NCBI RefSeq assembly: GCF_009389715.1 | Contig: NC_052407.1 | Coordinates: 5,986,475 to 6,050,474 of the forward strand | Length of the DNA: 64,000 bases | Source: Phoenix dactylifera | Lineage: Eukaryota > Streptophyta > Magnoliopsida > Arecales > Arecaceae | Reading direction: 5' to 3' | Part shown: positions 13,501 through 24,994 of the stretch, one piece after another | How the letters are laid out: every line of letters starts with the position of its first letter | Numbering within the stretch: the first letter of the stretch is position 1 | Position numbers and translations under genes: made by a program | Notes under the pieces: generated by a model | Database searches by the model: none | What the model was told of the DNA's origin: nothing | What the model saw: the letters and a program-made list of their open reading frames with translations, nothing else

Positions 13501-16500
13501 GGCATCCAAGGAAAACAACCAAGCATCAAGAAAAATTAACAAAACTGCAGCTTGTTTTGTTCAAGTCACAAAAATCAAGCATTTCCTGGTACATATACTG
13601 TTGTTTTAATCTCAGTATAACTGAGTATCATCATCTGATGTCAGAACATTTGGATCCAGCAGATACAGAACAACCAACAGAGAAGTCATAACTGATTGAC
13701 CAAACCCCAGTTCCCATGTGAAAGTACAAATAACAATGTTTTAGCTGTTTTATTTAAATATAAAGCATCTCCTGGCACAGGCACCTTTGTTTAATCAAAG
13801 CATAACTGTGTATACTCATCAGATGTCAGAACATTTAGATCCAGCAGATACAGAACAACCAACAATGAAGTCATAACAGATTAAAGTAAACCTAGTTCCC
13901 CTTTGAAAGTACAAGCAATAATGCCTTAGCCGTCTTATTTAATTATAATATGTAAATACTCTCAACACATAAGTAGAAAGTTGCAATCCGTAACATTAAG
14001 CTGAAAAATTGAAATGTAAAAGTATAAACAGCTAGAGTTTACATAGATAAGTAGTAAAGATTGCTGATGGAAGAGAATTAAAAATCCCAGATGTTCCTAA
14101 GTAGGCAATGGAGTTATGTGCGATCTTTAGAGGAAAGTCTACAAGAGAGGAAGAAAATATGTTCTCACAAATTTGGATTTTCTTTGCGATGGACTACATG
14201 TCATGCCTCCATCTTAAGGAGGAATACTCCACATGCCCCTTTCTTTCCTAATTGTCTCTTCTTTTTCTTCTCATTATGCAAATCTAAGTATTGAAGCAAC
14301 ATGAATTCAGGACATCAAAATCTTCAGCAAATAATGGGATCTGAAGAGTACTTTATAGCATCCAAAGGTTGAAAGGCTTAAAAATGCATTTGTATGTGGC
14401 AAGTATGTCAAAGTTCATTATGTATATTGCCTACACATATTGTGTTTCCTTTCCTTTTATTTTTTCTTGCTTTGAGTGTCCTGCTATATGGCATCATGTA
14501 TGTATAATAATTTATTGCCTTCAGTTGTGCTGATGTATTTCACATTTCTTTTAAGCTTTTATAATCTAAATAACATGTTCTAAAATCCCGATCAGGAGCT
14601 TTCATGAAATCATCAAAGAACAATTGCTAAAAGTCAAAGCATCCATAGCTCATATCCACCTTTTGAATTAGAAATCAAAATTACCCTCTGCATGTTTGTA
14701 GATCATCAATCTATCCTACCAAATCACTATTGGAAGTTTAGATCTTCAAAGCTTTCATCAAAACGTGAACCAGAGCTCTGGTCAGATGTCCATGTGAAAG
14801 CTTTCCCTCTATCCAATTTTCCATTCCATTTTCAATTAATGATGATAGAAAAGAAACTTTTCCGACCACATGCTCTTGCTAGGGACTTGCACCACTGGCA
14901 ACATGAACCACTAGGACAAAATGTTTAAACAATCAAAGATCACATTAAGGTGAATTGAGTCTTTAGTCTAACACATCCCAACTGAAGCATCCTTATTATA
15001 GTTCTTTCCCATTCTCTATCCACTGAACAGTTACAAATATATGGTTTTCTCACCACAAAGCTCTTACCAAAGGCTTGCACCACTAAATCCATAAGCAAAA
15101 CTAGCTATACACTTTTAAGCTCTTATTTTTCCTCGTGATTCATCTCTGAGTGTCCTGGCAGCCATTGAGTATGAATATAAGAAAAAGAAAAATAAAGTAG
15201 CCCAACTATGATTGTGCATGATATGAACCTTTCTCCCACTAATTTGTCTTGAATTATCTCCAGCCCCAGATTAACCCATACCTAGCTGTTTATTTCATTC
15301 TTCGCATAAGGAGCAACTATCTCCGTCTCCTAGATTCTTCTGTAGGTTGGTGAAAGCCACTCACTTGTCTTAGTCTCGCCTGCTCGGTTTTCATCCTGAA
15401 CACCATAATTGCAACAGTTCTGGTCATTCATAACCTTATATTAATAGTTCTGTTGAGGCCTGCTGCTGCATAACTTCTCCAAGCACAGACTTTTTTTAAG
15501 ACTTTCGGTTTTGTTTGCATTTCATTTGAGTGAGTTCTTGAACAACCCTCATGCACTTCTCATTGATTCAAGGTAATATTTTGAATCCTTTATTTAACTA
15601 GATTACACCTACAATATAGTCCAATCCCATGTTCTAGAACCAAATCTGGATTTTAAGAAAAAAGAGTTTTTTTTTTTTTTTTGGGTGCAGAAGGAGGGCG
15701 GGTTGTCAATCCTAATAGTACATCAGGTCCATTGTGGAATCAAGCATGTAATGGTTTTATATTCCCCACGATGATATAAGGTATAGGCCTTCTTGCTATC
15801 CAATTTAGACTAATTCAGGTATAGCATAATGAGTGAATTAGAACGACTTATGCCAGCACCAAACATTAATTTATAGATGAAGACATAAAGAAGAAGCACT
15901 ATCCATGTTTGCATCCTTGAACGCAACAAATGACGATATTTGAACAAAGGAACACAAACTTCATCGATATCATGAAACCAGCTAATATTTTCAGGAAAAC
16001 CGGTTCATCAATCGTGCTAGTAGGCAACAAACCTTAAGAACTTTAGCCACTCGGCCCACTCCAGAAAGGTTACTATTAGTTCTTTGTTGGAGTCTTCTAC
16101 TCCATGGACCATCCAATATACCTCTTTTTACACGAGGCGCAGGGAAGTACCTCGCCGTTATCAAAAAATTTGTTTTAAAAGATGCAACGACATCTGTCCA
16201 TAAAGACACTACCTTCAATCGCTAAGCAGTCATATGGTCATGATCTGCGCCGCTCGCATCGAGAAAAAAATGAATTGTTACAGAGAAAAGGAGACCATTA
16301 TCAAAATAAAGGCCGTATCCAACGTTTTTTTCCTCAAAAGAACAGAAAAACCCTTCAGAATCAATATCCTTATTTTTTTAGACTGATGAGAATATTATAT
16401 GATTCTGAAACAAGAAACTTAGGACTTTGCAGAATAGATTTAAATCTAACACCTCAAAGATTATGGTAGAAATAATCAACTGCCACAATCAACAGAGTTT

Positions 16501-16856
16501 CTCTTGCAATTTAAGTTAATACTAAACAAGAGAGGAATGGATCGATGATGAACAGAGAGTAACTGGTACCCGAAATGAACTTAGTTGTCATTAAAAGCAT
16601 ACGTATAGAGAAATCGAAAAAAGAAATCAGAATAAAGCGGTCACAGGGGAATAAAGGATCAAACAAGGCGAGCTCACATTGCTGAAAAGGAAGCGAGGAA
16701 TTGGAAGAAGGTGGTGCCGAACCCAAGTCCACTGCCAAGCTTGAAGGCATGGCTGGCGAGCTTCTTGGCCGCGATCCCGAGCTCCTTGAGATCCGACTCG
16801 ATCAAATCGTCCGCCAACCTATCCGTCTTCATCTCCAGGTACCCTATCTTCCCCAT
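10539..16856 (-). CDS. COR413PM: Cold-regulated 413 plasma membrane protein (COR413-PM)
   Basis: Four exons on the minus strand: 16678-16856, 13036-13143, 12214-12284 and 10539-10792. All junctions are GT-AG and the phases agree, giving 203 residues, the normal family length. The protein opens MGKIGYLEMKTDRLADDLIE and contains the family signatures LLVLDRTNWRTNML, DWLEMPASLILLLVVSPSFF and GCYLLQEHIRASGGFRNSFT, with several hydrophobic membrane segments. COR413 proteins are polytopic plant membrane proteins induced by cold, drought and ABA; their exact biochemical role is unsettled. Intron 1 is long (3.5 kb) and holds a diverged tandem duplication. No disruption is visible, so this is probably a working gene. 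The start is the only ATG giving the family N-terminus. Confidence 0.96.
13582..13945. repeat. Diverged tandem duplication in COR413 intron 1
   Basis: Two copies about 185 bp apart share long blocks such as GATGTCAGAACATTTGGATC (13637) and the matching block at 13822, plus CCAGCAGATACAGAACAACC in each. They differ at many positions, so the duplication is old. No coding or splice role is evident. Confidence 0.8.
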
Positions 16857-17031
16857 CCCCCTAAGAATTTTTTCTCAATTAGAAGCAGAACTAGAAGAAG
16901 AAGAAATTTTTTTTTCTTCGAAATTTCAGAGCTCACGCTAGAAAGTTCTCGAGAGGAGGAGCAACACAAATAGGCAGGAGGGAGGCAAACGGCTGGCTGG
17001 CCGGCCCACGTTCTCTGGATCAACGTCGCAA

Positions 17032-17081
17032 ACGTGTCCCACGCCTAGCTTATTGCCGTAGGCGAATCACGAAGACGTGTC
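17032..17081 (-). promoter_or_regulatory. Pair of ABRE-type motifs upstream of COR413
   Basis: ACGTGTC occurs at 17032-17038 and 17075-17081, about 175-225 bp upstream of the COR413 start codon. It matches the ABA-responsive consensus ACGTGKC bound by bZIP factors of the ABF/AREB group. Paired ABREs suit a gene family known to respond to ABA and cold. The call is by consensus and position only. Confidence 0.5.
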
Positions 17082-19619
17082 ACTTACCGCGGGCGGCACC
17101 CAGGCGCGAGTAGTGAATGGCCCACAGGATCTTTTAACCCGTTTAATCTATTTTAATTTATTTAATAATTAAAGCAGATCATTATCCAATTTAGACTCAG
17201 CTGCTTATGCTGCTGCTTTTTTTTTTTTTTTTTGATGGAGATGACAATGACCTATCTTTATTTATCAAAAATTTATTAATCTGAATTCGATCTATTTATT
17301 AAATAGAATAAATTTTAGATTTGAATTCGATCTTTTTATTAAATAGATAATCCAATATGTTGCATATAATCCATTTATTAAATAAATCAAGCAAGAATAA
17401 ATAAGTTAAATAAATTTTTATTAGATTAAATATATTTAAATAGGCTAAATATATTAAGCAAGCTGGATAAAATAGATCAGAAACAGATTTACCTGATCCA
17501 ATCCGACTTAATTACTATCCTTATTGGTTTGTTCCTGTTGCTTGGTTGTATCCATTAAACTTTGTCTTTACTGGCACATGCCTTACTATCCGAGCAGCGG
17601 TATCCAGCTCGAAATTTTCAAACCGAGGGAAATGTCAAAATAGATTACCCTTGGATTTTGAACAGGCCTTTTTTGGTAAGCTGGATACATCATACCATTT
17701 TAGCATGACCACATCCAATGAAATAAAAAAAAAGAGGTGACGGGGAGGGGTGGAGCAGGCTAATACTATCACAAATCCAGCCACCAGAGTGCTGCGCAAT
17801 ATATGAGGCGATCCAATCAACCGCCTTGATCTCCTCTCGATAAGTATGGATGGCCTAGGAGGCCACACAGTCCCTTAATAAGTTGCAAATGTCCTGCAAC
17901 AATGAGTGCTCATCGCCTACCCTGGCATGACCCTAGATCTACCCAATCACAATCGCCGAATCTCCTTCCAGGTGGATATGATCTGCCCCCAAATTGACCC
18001 ATGCATAGGTGATCCCTTTCCAAACAGCTTTTAGCTCGGCTCTAGGAACAGAAGTGTCATAGAGCCGACTGCCCCGCTGCAATCAATCTCAAATCAGTGC
18101 CTCTAATCACAAATCCAGCTCCACCTCATCCTCCATCCTCGAATACACTACCATCGAAGATTACCTTGAGAAAGCTCGAAGATGGAGTTTTCAAGAGACA
18201 AAAATCATCCAAGTCACTCTAAGAGTTGAGTGGGGGCCCCTAGTGTCCCTAGCAATCCTGGATCCTTTGATTGTTTGAGCCTGAGCGAACTCATCTGCAT
18301 AAAGAAGCTTCCTATCAGCCACAGTCCTCAGATTCTACCTCTGTCCCTCAAATGTCCGGCATTTCTATCCAGCCAAATGTGATAAGCAACATAGACAGTG
18401 CTGACTCACCTAGCACTAGTGACAGGTTTGCTGATGGACCCCTTCAGGTGAGCAAAGAAAGTTGCAGTCAGGGTCGGAGACTACAGGAAACCTTAGTTGC
18501 CTCTGGCCAACTACCAAACCTGGACTACCCTCGGGCAATAAAACAACACATGCTTAATGGACTCCTCTACATCTCGGCACCCGTCATAAGTAGGGTGGAG
18601 CCTCACACCCCGTCTGCTTAAAATTCTCTGGCCGGGAGGCAGCCCCACACCACCTTTTAGAGAAACAAAGCAACCTGAGGGTGAACATGGAGCCTCCAAA
18701 GCCAGCCGCTATCTATGGACCGAGATGTCTCAACTCCGTACAACTCCCCAAGGTCACTAGCTCTCACCTTGATTTGCTAGTCGGACTTTAGGTCCTTCTA
18801 TCAGGTCCTCCTCCCTAGAAACTGGTACGATTAGGATCCTCTCTGCCAACTGATCCCCAAAGAAGTGTTGGACTTTCACTTTATCCCATCTCCTCTCCCA
18901 TGGACTGAAGAGATCGCACATCTTAAGGCCCGAGCTCTCCACATCAACCAATGTGGGCCATAGTTGAATAGGAAGATCAGACACCCACGTATCATTCAGC
19001 ACATCTATCGACTGGCCATCACCGACTACCCATCGAATTTGAGTCGTCACCTCTAGAGCATAAGAGCACATCTCCTGTCAAATAAAAGAGCTACACCGGT
19101 TAGCCTGGAAGTCTGGCGCCATGGCCTGGTCACCGCACTTAGCCTCCATTAAGGAGCTCCATAGGCCATCTGGCTCAAGCAAGAACCGAGTGACATGTCT
19201 GGCCGCCATAGCCTCCCTCCTCATCAGCAGAGAATAGATGCCTAGACCACTATAGCCTCAGGGCTGACATACCACCTCCCAAGCAAAAAGATGGAGTCCT
19301 CTCCTGCCATCCTATACTTCCTATATGAAGTTCTTGAATAGCTATTCCACCTTCACTAGAGGAGCCTTGGGCATATCTGTGTGAGTCAGCAAGTAGACCG
19401 AAGCGAGCTAAGGACTGATCTCACCAGTGTCACCCTACCCATCATAGAGAGTGTTCTCGCCCGCCACCCCTCCAGCCTTTGTTTGATGCCCTGCTTGACT
19501 TGCTGCACTCTATCGTCCACTGTCGCCTCCTTATAATGGGTACACCTAAGTATCTCTAGTTGCCAACCTCCTCTCATACACCTAGGATCTCCTTGATGTC
19601 AATCCTGAGATGCGACTTA

Positions 19620-21172
19620 GGCCCTGTTTGGGGGAGCTGTTGGCAGTAGAGCTGTTAGAAGTAGAGCTGTCTGAAGTAGAGCTGTTATAAAAAGTTGTTT
19701 GCTGTTTGGTAACTACATTCGTAAAGTGCTGTGGTACTTTGTTTTGTGTTTGGTAAACAAACTGAGAAAGTACTTTTGTATGACAAAATTACCATAAAGG
19801 ACATTGCATAGTATTATACAACAGAACATAATAAAACATAATATAAATTAATACATAAATATACGAAATAGTATAATATTATTGTAATATAAAATAATAT
19901 TATGTTGATATAGGATAATAGTAATATAATTATTAGAGTAAATTAATATTTGGTAATATAACATAATATTAAATTATTTAACATAACATATTAATGTATT
20001 ATGATATAATGTAATATATATTATATTTATAGTATAATACAATAATAAAAGTATAAAATATTATAATTATTAGTATAAATTAATTTCTCATAATATAACA
20101 TAATATTAAATTATTTAAAATAACATATTAATGTATTATAATATAATGTAATATAATACACTATTTATAGTATAATACAATAATAAAGGTATAAAATATT
20201 ATAATTATTATTATAAATTAATTTTCCATAATATAACATAATATTAAATTATTTAAAATAACATATTAATGTATTATAATGTAATGTAATATAATATAAT
20301 ATTTATAGTATAATACAATAATAAAGTTATAAAATATTATAATTATTAGTATAAATTAATTTTCCATAATATAACATAATATTAAATTATTTAACATAAC
20401 ATATTAATGTATTATGATATAATATAATATGATATTATATTTATAGCATAATACAAAAATAAAGGTATAAAATATTATAATTATTAGTATAAATTAATTT
20501 TCCATAATATAACATAATATTAAATTATTTAACATAACATATTAATGTATTATGATATAATATAATATGATATTATATTTATAGTATAACACAAAAATAA
20601 AGGTATAAAATATTATAATTATTAGTATAAAATAATTTCTCATAATAATTTCCCATAATTTTTCATAAAATAATTTTCCGCGGTCCAGGGGCTCTTCTTC
20701 GTGGTCCACGCTCGAGGAGGACCTCAGCATGGGCCGCGAGGTTGATGATAAAAAAAAACAATAGATTGATTTTGGAAGGTATGGAAAAGGATTAAAATTT
20801 TTTTCTTCTAAAATGTGGTTCAAGAGATGCATACAAAAATTGAAAAGAAAAATACCTTTTCTTATGGAAGGGAGTCTGACAGCTAGGGTTCTTGGCTCCA
20901 ACAGATTTTTAGGTTTATAAAAGGACAAACTATGTAATTATGTTATTTTAATATGGGCATTTTTGTCAAAAATACAGCTTTCCGAAAAAGCTGAAACAAC
21001 TTTCTCCCAAAAGCTCCAAATTGGAGCTTCCTCCCAAAAGCTGTTTTCAACTTTCTACAAAAGCTGAAACAACTTTTTGAAAAATTTACCAAACACAGTT
21101 TTTCATCTAAAAGTACTTTTGGAGGGCCAGAAAGTGCTTTCTGGCCCTCCAAAAGCTCCCCCAAACAGGGCC
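19620..21172. mobile_element. PIF/Harbinger-type non-autonomous element
   Basis: Perfect 19 bp terminal inverted repeats, GGCCCTGTTTGGGGGAGCT at 19620-19638 and its complement at 21154-21172, flanked by the 3 bp duplication TTA (19617-19619 and 21173-21175). The TTA target and the GGCCCTGTTTGG-type terminus are typical of Tourist/PIF-Harbinger elements. At 1,553 bp it is large for a MITE and has no transposase; the middle is an AT-rich tandem array. Near the right end is an internal palindrome, CCAGAAAGTGCTTTCTGG. Inserted in the LINE reverse transcriptase, so it is younger than the LINE. Confidence 0.88.
19913..20645. repeat. AT-rich tandem array, about 138 bp period
   Basis: Inside the Harbinger-type element the phrase TATAAAATATTATAATTATT recurs at about 20052, 20190, 20327, 20466 and 20604, a spacing of 137-139 bp. 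Each unit also carries AACATATTAATGTATTAT. There are about five copies with few changes. Expansion of a subterminal unit would explain why this element is much longer than typical MITEs. Confidence 0.85.
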
Positions 21173-22516
21173 TTAATCTTTGGGCTAAAGTAGACTGCTG
21201 ATTTGGCTAGGTTGAGTTGCTAACCTGAAGCAATATAGTGGTCCTCCAGGATTCCCTCGTTCGTCCAAGAGCTCTGTCTCATAGCTCGGGCAAGGAGCAT
21301 GCAATCATCCGCAAAGAGGAGGTGAGAGATTAGCTCAGCATGTGAGGTAGGCCTATAGGCTTCAAAGGTCTGCATCAAGGTGGCTACACGGAGAGATCTG
21401 GACAAAACATCACCACAAATAATGAATAGGTAAGGAGAAAGAGGGCAACCTTGCCGAAGATCGACAGTGGAGTGAAAAAAGGTCGTAGGCATGCCGTTCA
21501 CTAGAATGGTGAAGGACGGATCCTAAATTCACCCATGATCCACCGTATCCACACCTCATGGATCCCAAAGCTCGCTAGGGAGGAAGAGAGGAAGCTCCAG
21601 CTCATCCAGTCATAGGCTCGCTCCATATCCAGCTTAACCGTTATAAGACTTCATCGACTTGGAGCTCTCTAAAGATCATGCATGAACTCCTGAGCAATTA
21701 GGATGTTGTCAGAAATGCTCCGGCCTCCCACAAAGGCCCTATGCTCCATCCTGATGAGTCCGAAAAGAATCTCCTTGAGTCTGGCAACCGTAACCCTCGT
21801 AATGACTTTGTAGAGAGTTGAGCAAAGGCTAATGGGCATGTAATGGTTCGGCTCAATAGCATCCTTTTTGGAAATTAGAGTGACAAATGTTCTCTTCCAT
21901 TTTCTAGGCATCGAGGACGTATGAAAGAACTTTTGGATAGAGGCCACCACCTCACACTAGACGATGGGCCAGTACCTTTTGAAGAAGAAGGGCGAAAAAC
22001 TATTCAGCCCAAGAGCCTTGTCCTTCGCTAATGACCAGACATCCTCTTGAACGTCCCTAGCCATGAACAGCCTAATGAGATCACTGTTCTCAGACTCCGA
22101 GACTCTCACCTTGGGCATTGGTCCAAAAGTAGGGCTACCACTCTCCAGCTGGGCTGACCACCTTGAGCTGAAAAACTACAGAAGCACTCGGCAGATACTC
22201 CCCACATCCTCCATCATCTAGCTACCGTTGTCCCTAATGCTTCAGATCCTATTCCTCTATCTCCTAATAATTGCCTATTGATAAAAACATCTGGTATTCC
22301 GATCACCCTCCAAAATCACTGCACCAAGGACTCCTGCAGCCAGAGGGTCTGCTGCTAGCGCAGAAGCGAGTGATGCAAAGCCAGTTATGCTCGCAGCTCA
22401 ATCAGGTCCCTGGGGGAAAGGCCTCCATACATCTCCTCCTTAGCTCAGCTGAAGGTGATAGAGCCTTCAATCCCTTCCAATCTCTTGGTGATGTCCTCTA
22501 CCTCCTTAGCCAGCAA

Positions 22517-22711
22517 CTACCCAGCCATCAGCCCTGGACCGCCGACAAGAGTCGCATTCCGATCATCCTCACTCGTATAATGGAAGACGCAGTGCTCCTC
22601 TGCCAACAGAAATGCCTCCATGTCGTAGTCCAACTTTCCTTGTATCTTAAGATCCCGAGCGACCCACTCGGCAGGAACCCTCCGCCCCAAACTCGAAGCT
22701 ATGAGCACCAT
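22517..22711 (-). pseudogene. LINE ORF1 fragment fused to ORF2 linker
   Basis: The minus-strand peptide (AEWVARDLKIQGKLDYDMEA, then a hydrophobic run ending GGPGLMAG) resembles the DUF4283-type N-terminal domain of plant LINE/retrotransposon ORF1 proteins. After a TAG where Q is expected it continues LLAKEVEDITKRLEGIEG. That continuation looks like the linker upstream of a LINE reverse transcriptase. The zinc-knuckle part of ORF1 and the endonuclease that should lie between are not visible. I infer an internal deletion that fused the two ORFs. Confidence 0.5.
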
Positions 22712-22980
22712 CGTCTCCTAGGCATATTCCTTTGTCAGCTCAAAAACCTCCGTTAAGTGCTGCTGGAGGTTCTCCAACTCCTCTACTGTGATTCGATAGC
22801 TCGTCCAACTTGGTTGTCGGAGGGGCCCTTGAACCACGCTAGATCACGTCCGATTTCTCTCTTCCTGTCTCACGTTCATCCTATCCTCGCCACTAGAGAA
22901 CTCCTTTGTTGGCTTCGCCTTACGATCACTCATTCTCCTTGCCCATCACCAGTTCGACAGAATTGCACAGACACCACATA

Positions 22981-23595
22981 AATATTAAAGCTTAGCGACT
23001 TGGAGTCCGCTCCTTGCTCTTTTCAAGCAACTCGTTTTAAACCGCCTACCTCCCCTTTGATTTGTTTTCCCTGTAACTATTTTGGACTGGCGATTTCGTA
23101 TTCTAACGTCTTTTCCTTTCTTTTGAATTATAAAAAGAAATGGTAGCGATCTAATGGTTATAGTAACAGTATTTTGACAGTGCTGTTGATACAAACCCGT
23201 TATAATATTAAGTTAGTTATTTCAGGCCCAATTGCTGAAAGAATCAAGCACGGTGGCTTTGCTGCCAACGTGCCTCGTGGCCCGCCACATCATATTCATA
23301 TGATTAAAAGAAAATTTAGGCATAGAAAATACTAATTGGACCCAAAAATGGACCTAAGACTTATACCCCGTATATTAGATTGGGAGATGGTTAAAGAAAA
23401 TTGGCCTCGACAATAGTAAAATAATAATTAAAAAGAAGAATGGGTGAAGTCTGAAAATTTGATTCATCAGATCATAAAACATATAATTAACGATTGTCAC
23501 ATTAAATGCCTTGCTTGCTAAAGGAGATACCTAGGTGTTCTAATTTACCAACCAAACTCCACAATAGGTTTTTTAATATTACATCTAGATAACCA
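22981..23595. other. Intergenic or intronic spacer, no gene seen
   Basis: Low-complexity, AT-rich DNA between the LINE and the host exon hit by the large retrotransposon. If the exon call is right, part of this is its upstream intron. Confidence 0.4.
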
Positions 23596-23699
23596 GTACA
23601 ACCAATTAAACTGATTATTTATTTGCTTTTGGTATCTTATCCTGCTAATTGTATGGAAATAAGAGAGAAGTGTGAACACACATTTTCTCTCTTGGGTAT
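23596..23699 (+). pseudogene. Left part of a host exon split by the Tat element
   Basis: The frame ending ...REKCEHTFSLLG + GGTAT runs without a stop from an AG at 23594-23595 into the 5' LTR. If the element and one copy of its GGTAT duplication are removed, the frame continues exactly into 45162-45288. It then runs 42 more codons to TAA. The joined C-terminus looks like a real protein but I do not recognise it. The exon start is uncertain: AG dinucleotides at 23594 or near 23661 are possible acceptors. Upstream exons were not identified. Confidence 0.5.
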
Positions 23700-24960
23700 T
23701 GTTGGGGGAAAAACCCCAAGTCATGCCATAACGGAGGCGCTCGGCCAAAGAGTGCCGACCGGAAAGGCGCCTGGCCAAAGAGCGCCGACCAGAGAGCTGC
23801 TCGGCCAAAGGATGACGACCAGGAAGGCGCTCGACTAGAGGGCGCCGACCAGAGTGCGCGCCAAGAGGTGCCCAACCAAAATAAGCTGCTCGGCCAAAGG
23901 ATACCGACCAGGAAGGCGCTCGACTAGAGGGCGCCGACCAGAGTGCGCGCCAAGAGGTGCCCAACCAAAATAAGCTGCTCGGTTAGAAAGTGCCGACCAA
24001 AGACAGCGCCGAGGCGCTCTGCTAGAAGGTGCTCGCCTAAAGGGCGCCGACCAGGAGTACTCGAAGCAGCCCCGCCACAGGGCGCCCCATTGGGCGACCA
24101 GCTCGGCTCGGCACCCTTGCCGAGCCGATGCCTTAACCAAATGTTCCACCTCCGCCTAAAGTCCAAGGGACTTGACAACTCCTACGGCTTGCGACCTGCC
24201 ACTATCTCCAAGCCATCAAGGCATAAGATCTCTGCAGGCATTCGGCACGACCTGCCATTAATGCACGAGACTCCCTCAAGTCTCCGATGCACTCAGGCAT
24301 TTAATGAACACGGCCTAAGACGATCTCCGGATCACTGAACCATCAGAGCGCATGGCTCTACCTGACCGCCGGTTCATTCGGTAATAAATGCACTTACCAT
24401 CCACAGACCCCAGGCCCGCCACGGCCGGCGGTTCAACCACTCCAACAGGTCCGATCGACCGTGACAACTCCCTGGTTTCGGTCTGATTCGGCCCCGTTCT
24501 CCACTACGCCATAAATGGGCCAAATCGTGCCCAATTATTACGGACAGGGACAAATCCTCCGGTCACCTCCCAGGTAACGTAATCCCCTCCTATAAAAGGG
24601 AACCTGGGGAGAACCAAGGGGGGAGGACAAACAAAAACGGAAACAGACCCCCGGGACTGAACCCTCCGGGAAGCACAGACACAATTGATGACATCATTCC
24701 CTTCGTCTTCTTGATCTGATAAAATACTGTCTTCTCCATACACTTCCTCTTCCCCGCTCTCTCCACATACTTGCCCCCTCTGACTTAGGCATCGGAGGGC
24801 CGGCGCCGGGGAGCCCGGCCACCGGTTTTCCTTGCAGGACTTGCACACCCCCCGCGGCGGAGGACGCAGCCAGCCGGCGCACCGCCGTCCGCCTCCTGCA
24901 GCAGCGGAGCTCCTCCTTTCCCGGCTTCACGGCGGCCCCCGGGTCCAATTTCCAGCAACA
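23700..24960 (+). repeat. 5' LTR of the Tat element
   Basis: Starts TGTTGGGGGAAAAACCCC and ends CCAGCAACA. It contains two copies plus part of a third of an 89 bp unit (23796-23884, 23885-23973, then partial), rich in CGACCA and GCTCGGCCAAAG motifs. A TATAAAAGGG box at 24591 marks the likely U3 promoter, with transcript start about 30 bp later. The last 120 bp are strongly GC-rich. Confidence 0.95.
24591..24600 (+). promoter_or_regulatory. TATA box of the Tat 5' LTR
   Basis: TATAAAAGGG in a GC-balanced context, 370 bp before the end of the LTR. This is the expected place for a U3 promoter driving the genomic RNA. Confidence 0.7.
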
Positions 24961-24962
24961 GT

Positions 24963-24980
24963 TGGCGCTAGAGGAAGGGC
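24963..24980 (+). other. Primer binding site of the Tat element
   Basis: TGGCGCTAGAGGAAGGGC begins two bases after the 5' LTR, where the minus-strand primer site should be. It opens with the invariant TGG that pairs with the tRNA CCA end. I could not assign the tRNA from memory. Confidence 0.65.
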
Positions 24981-24994
24981 CCGAGTTCGCTGCC

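Larger units (their letters stand above)
17640..22980 (-). mobile_element. Old LINE copy, interrupted by a Harbinger-type element
   Basis: Minus-strand LINE reading from about 22.98 kb down to 17.64 kb. In order: an ORF1-like segment (22.7-22.5 kb), an RT linker, RT fingers and palm (21.95-21.67 kb, then 21.50-21.22 kb with FADDCMLLARA), RT thumb (19.58-19.39 kb), the zinc-finger region (19.07-18.51 kb) and RNase H (18.0-17.7 kb, IKAVDWIASYIAQHSGGW). Stops and frameshifts are frequent. A 1.55 kb DNA element has split the RT at 19620-21172. I could not see the endonuclease domain, and no clear poly(A) tail or target-site duplication remains, so the ends are approximate. Confidence 0.85.

Noticed and set aside
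23545-24178. Minus-strand open frames rich in RAPSSRAPSWS in the Tat LTR
   Set aside because: They repeat with the 89 bp LTR duplication, occur in both LTRs, and look like GC-rich chance frames with no domain.
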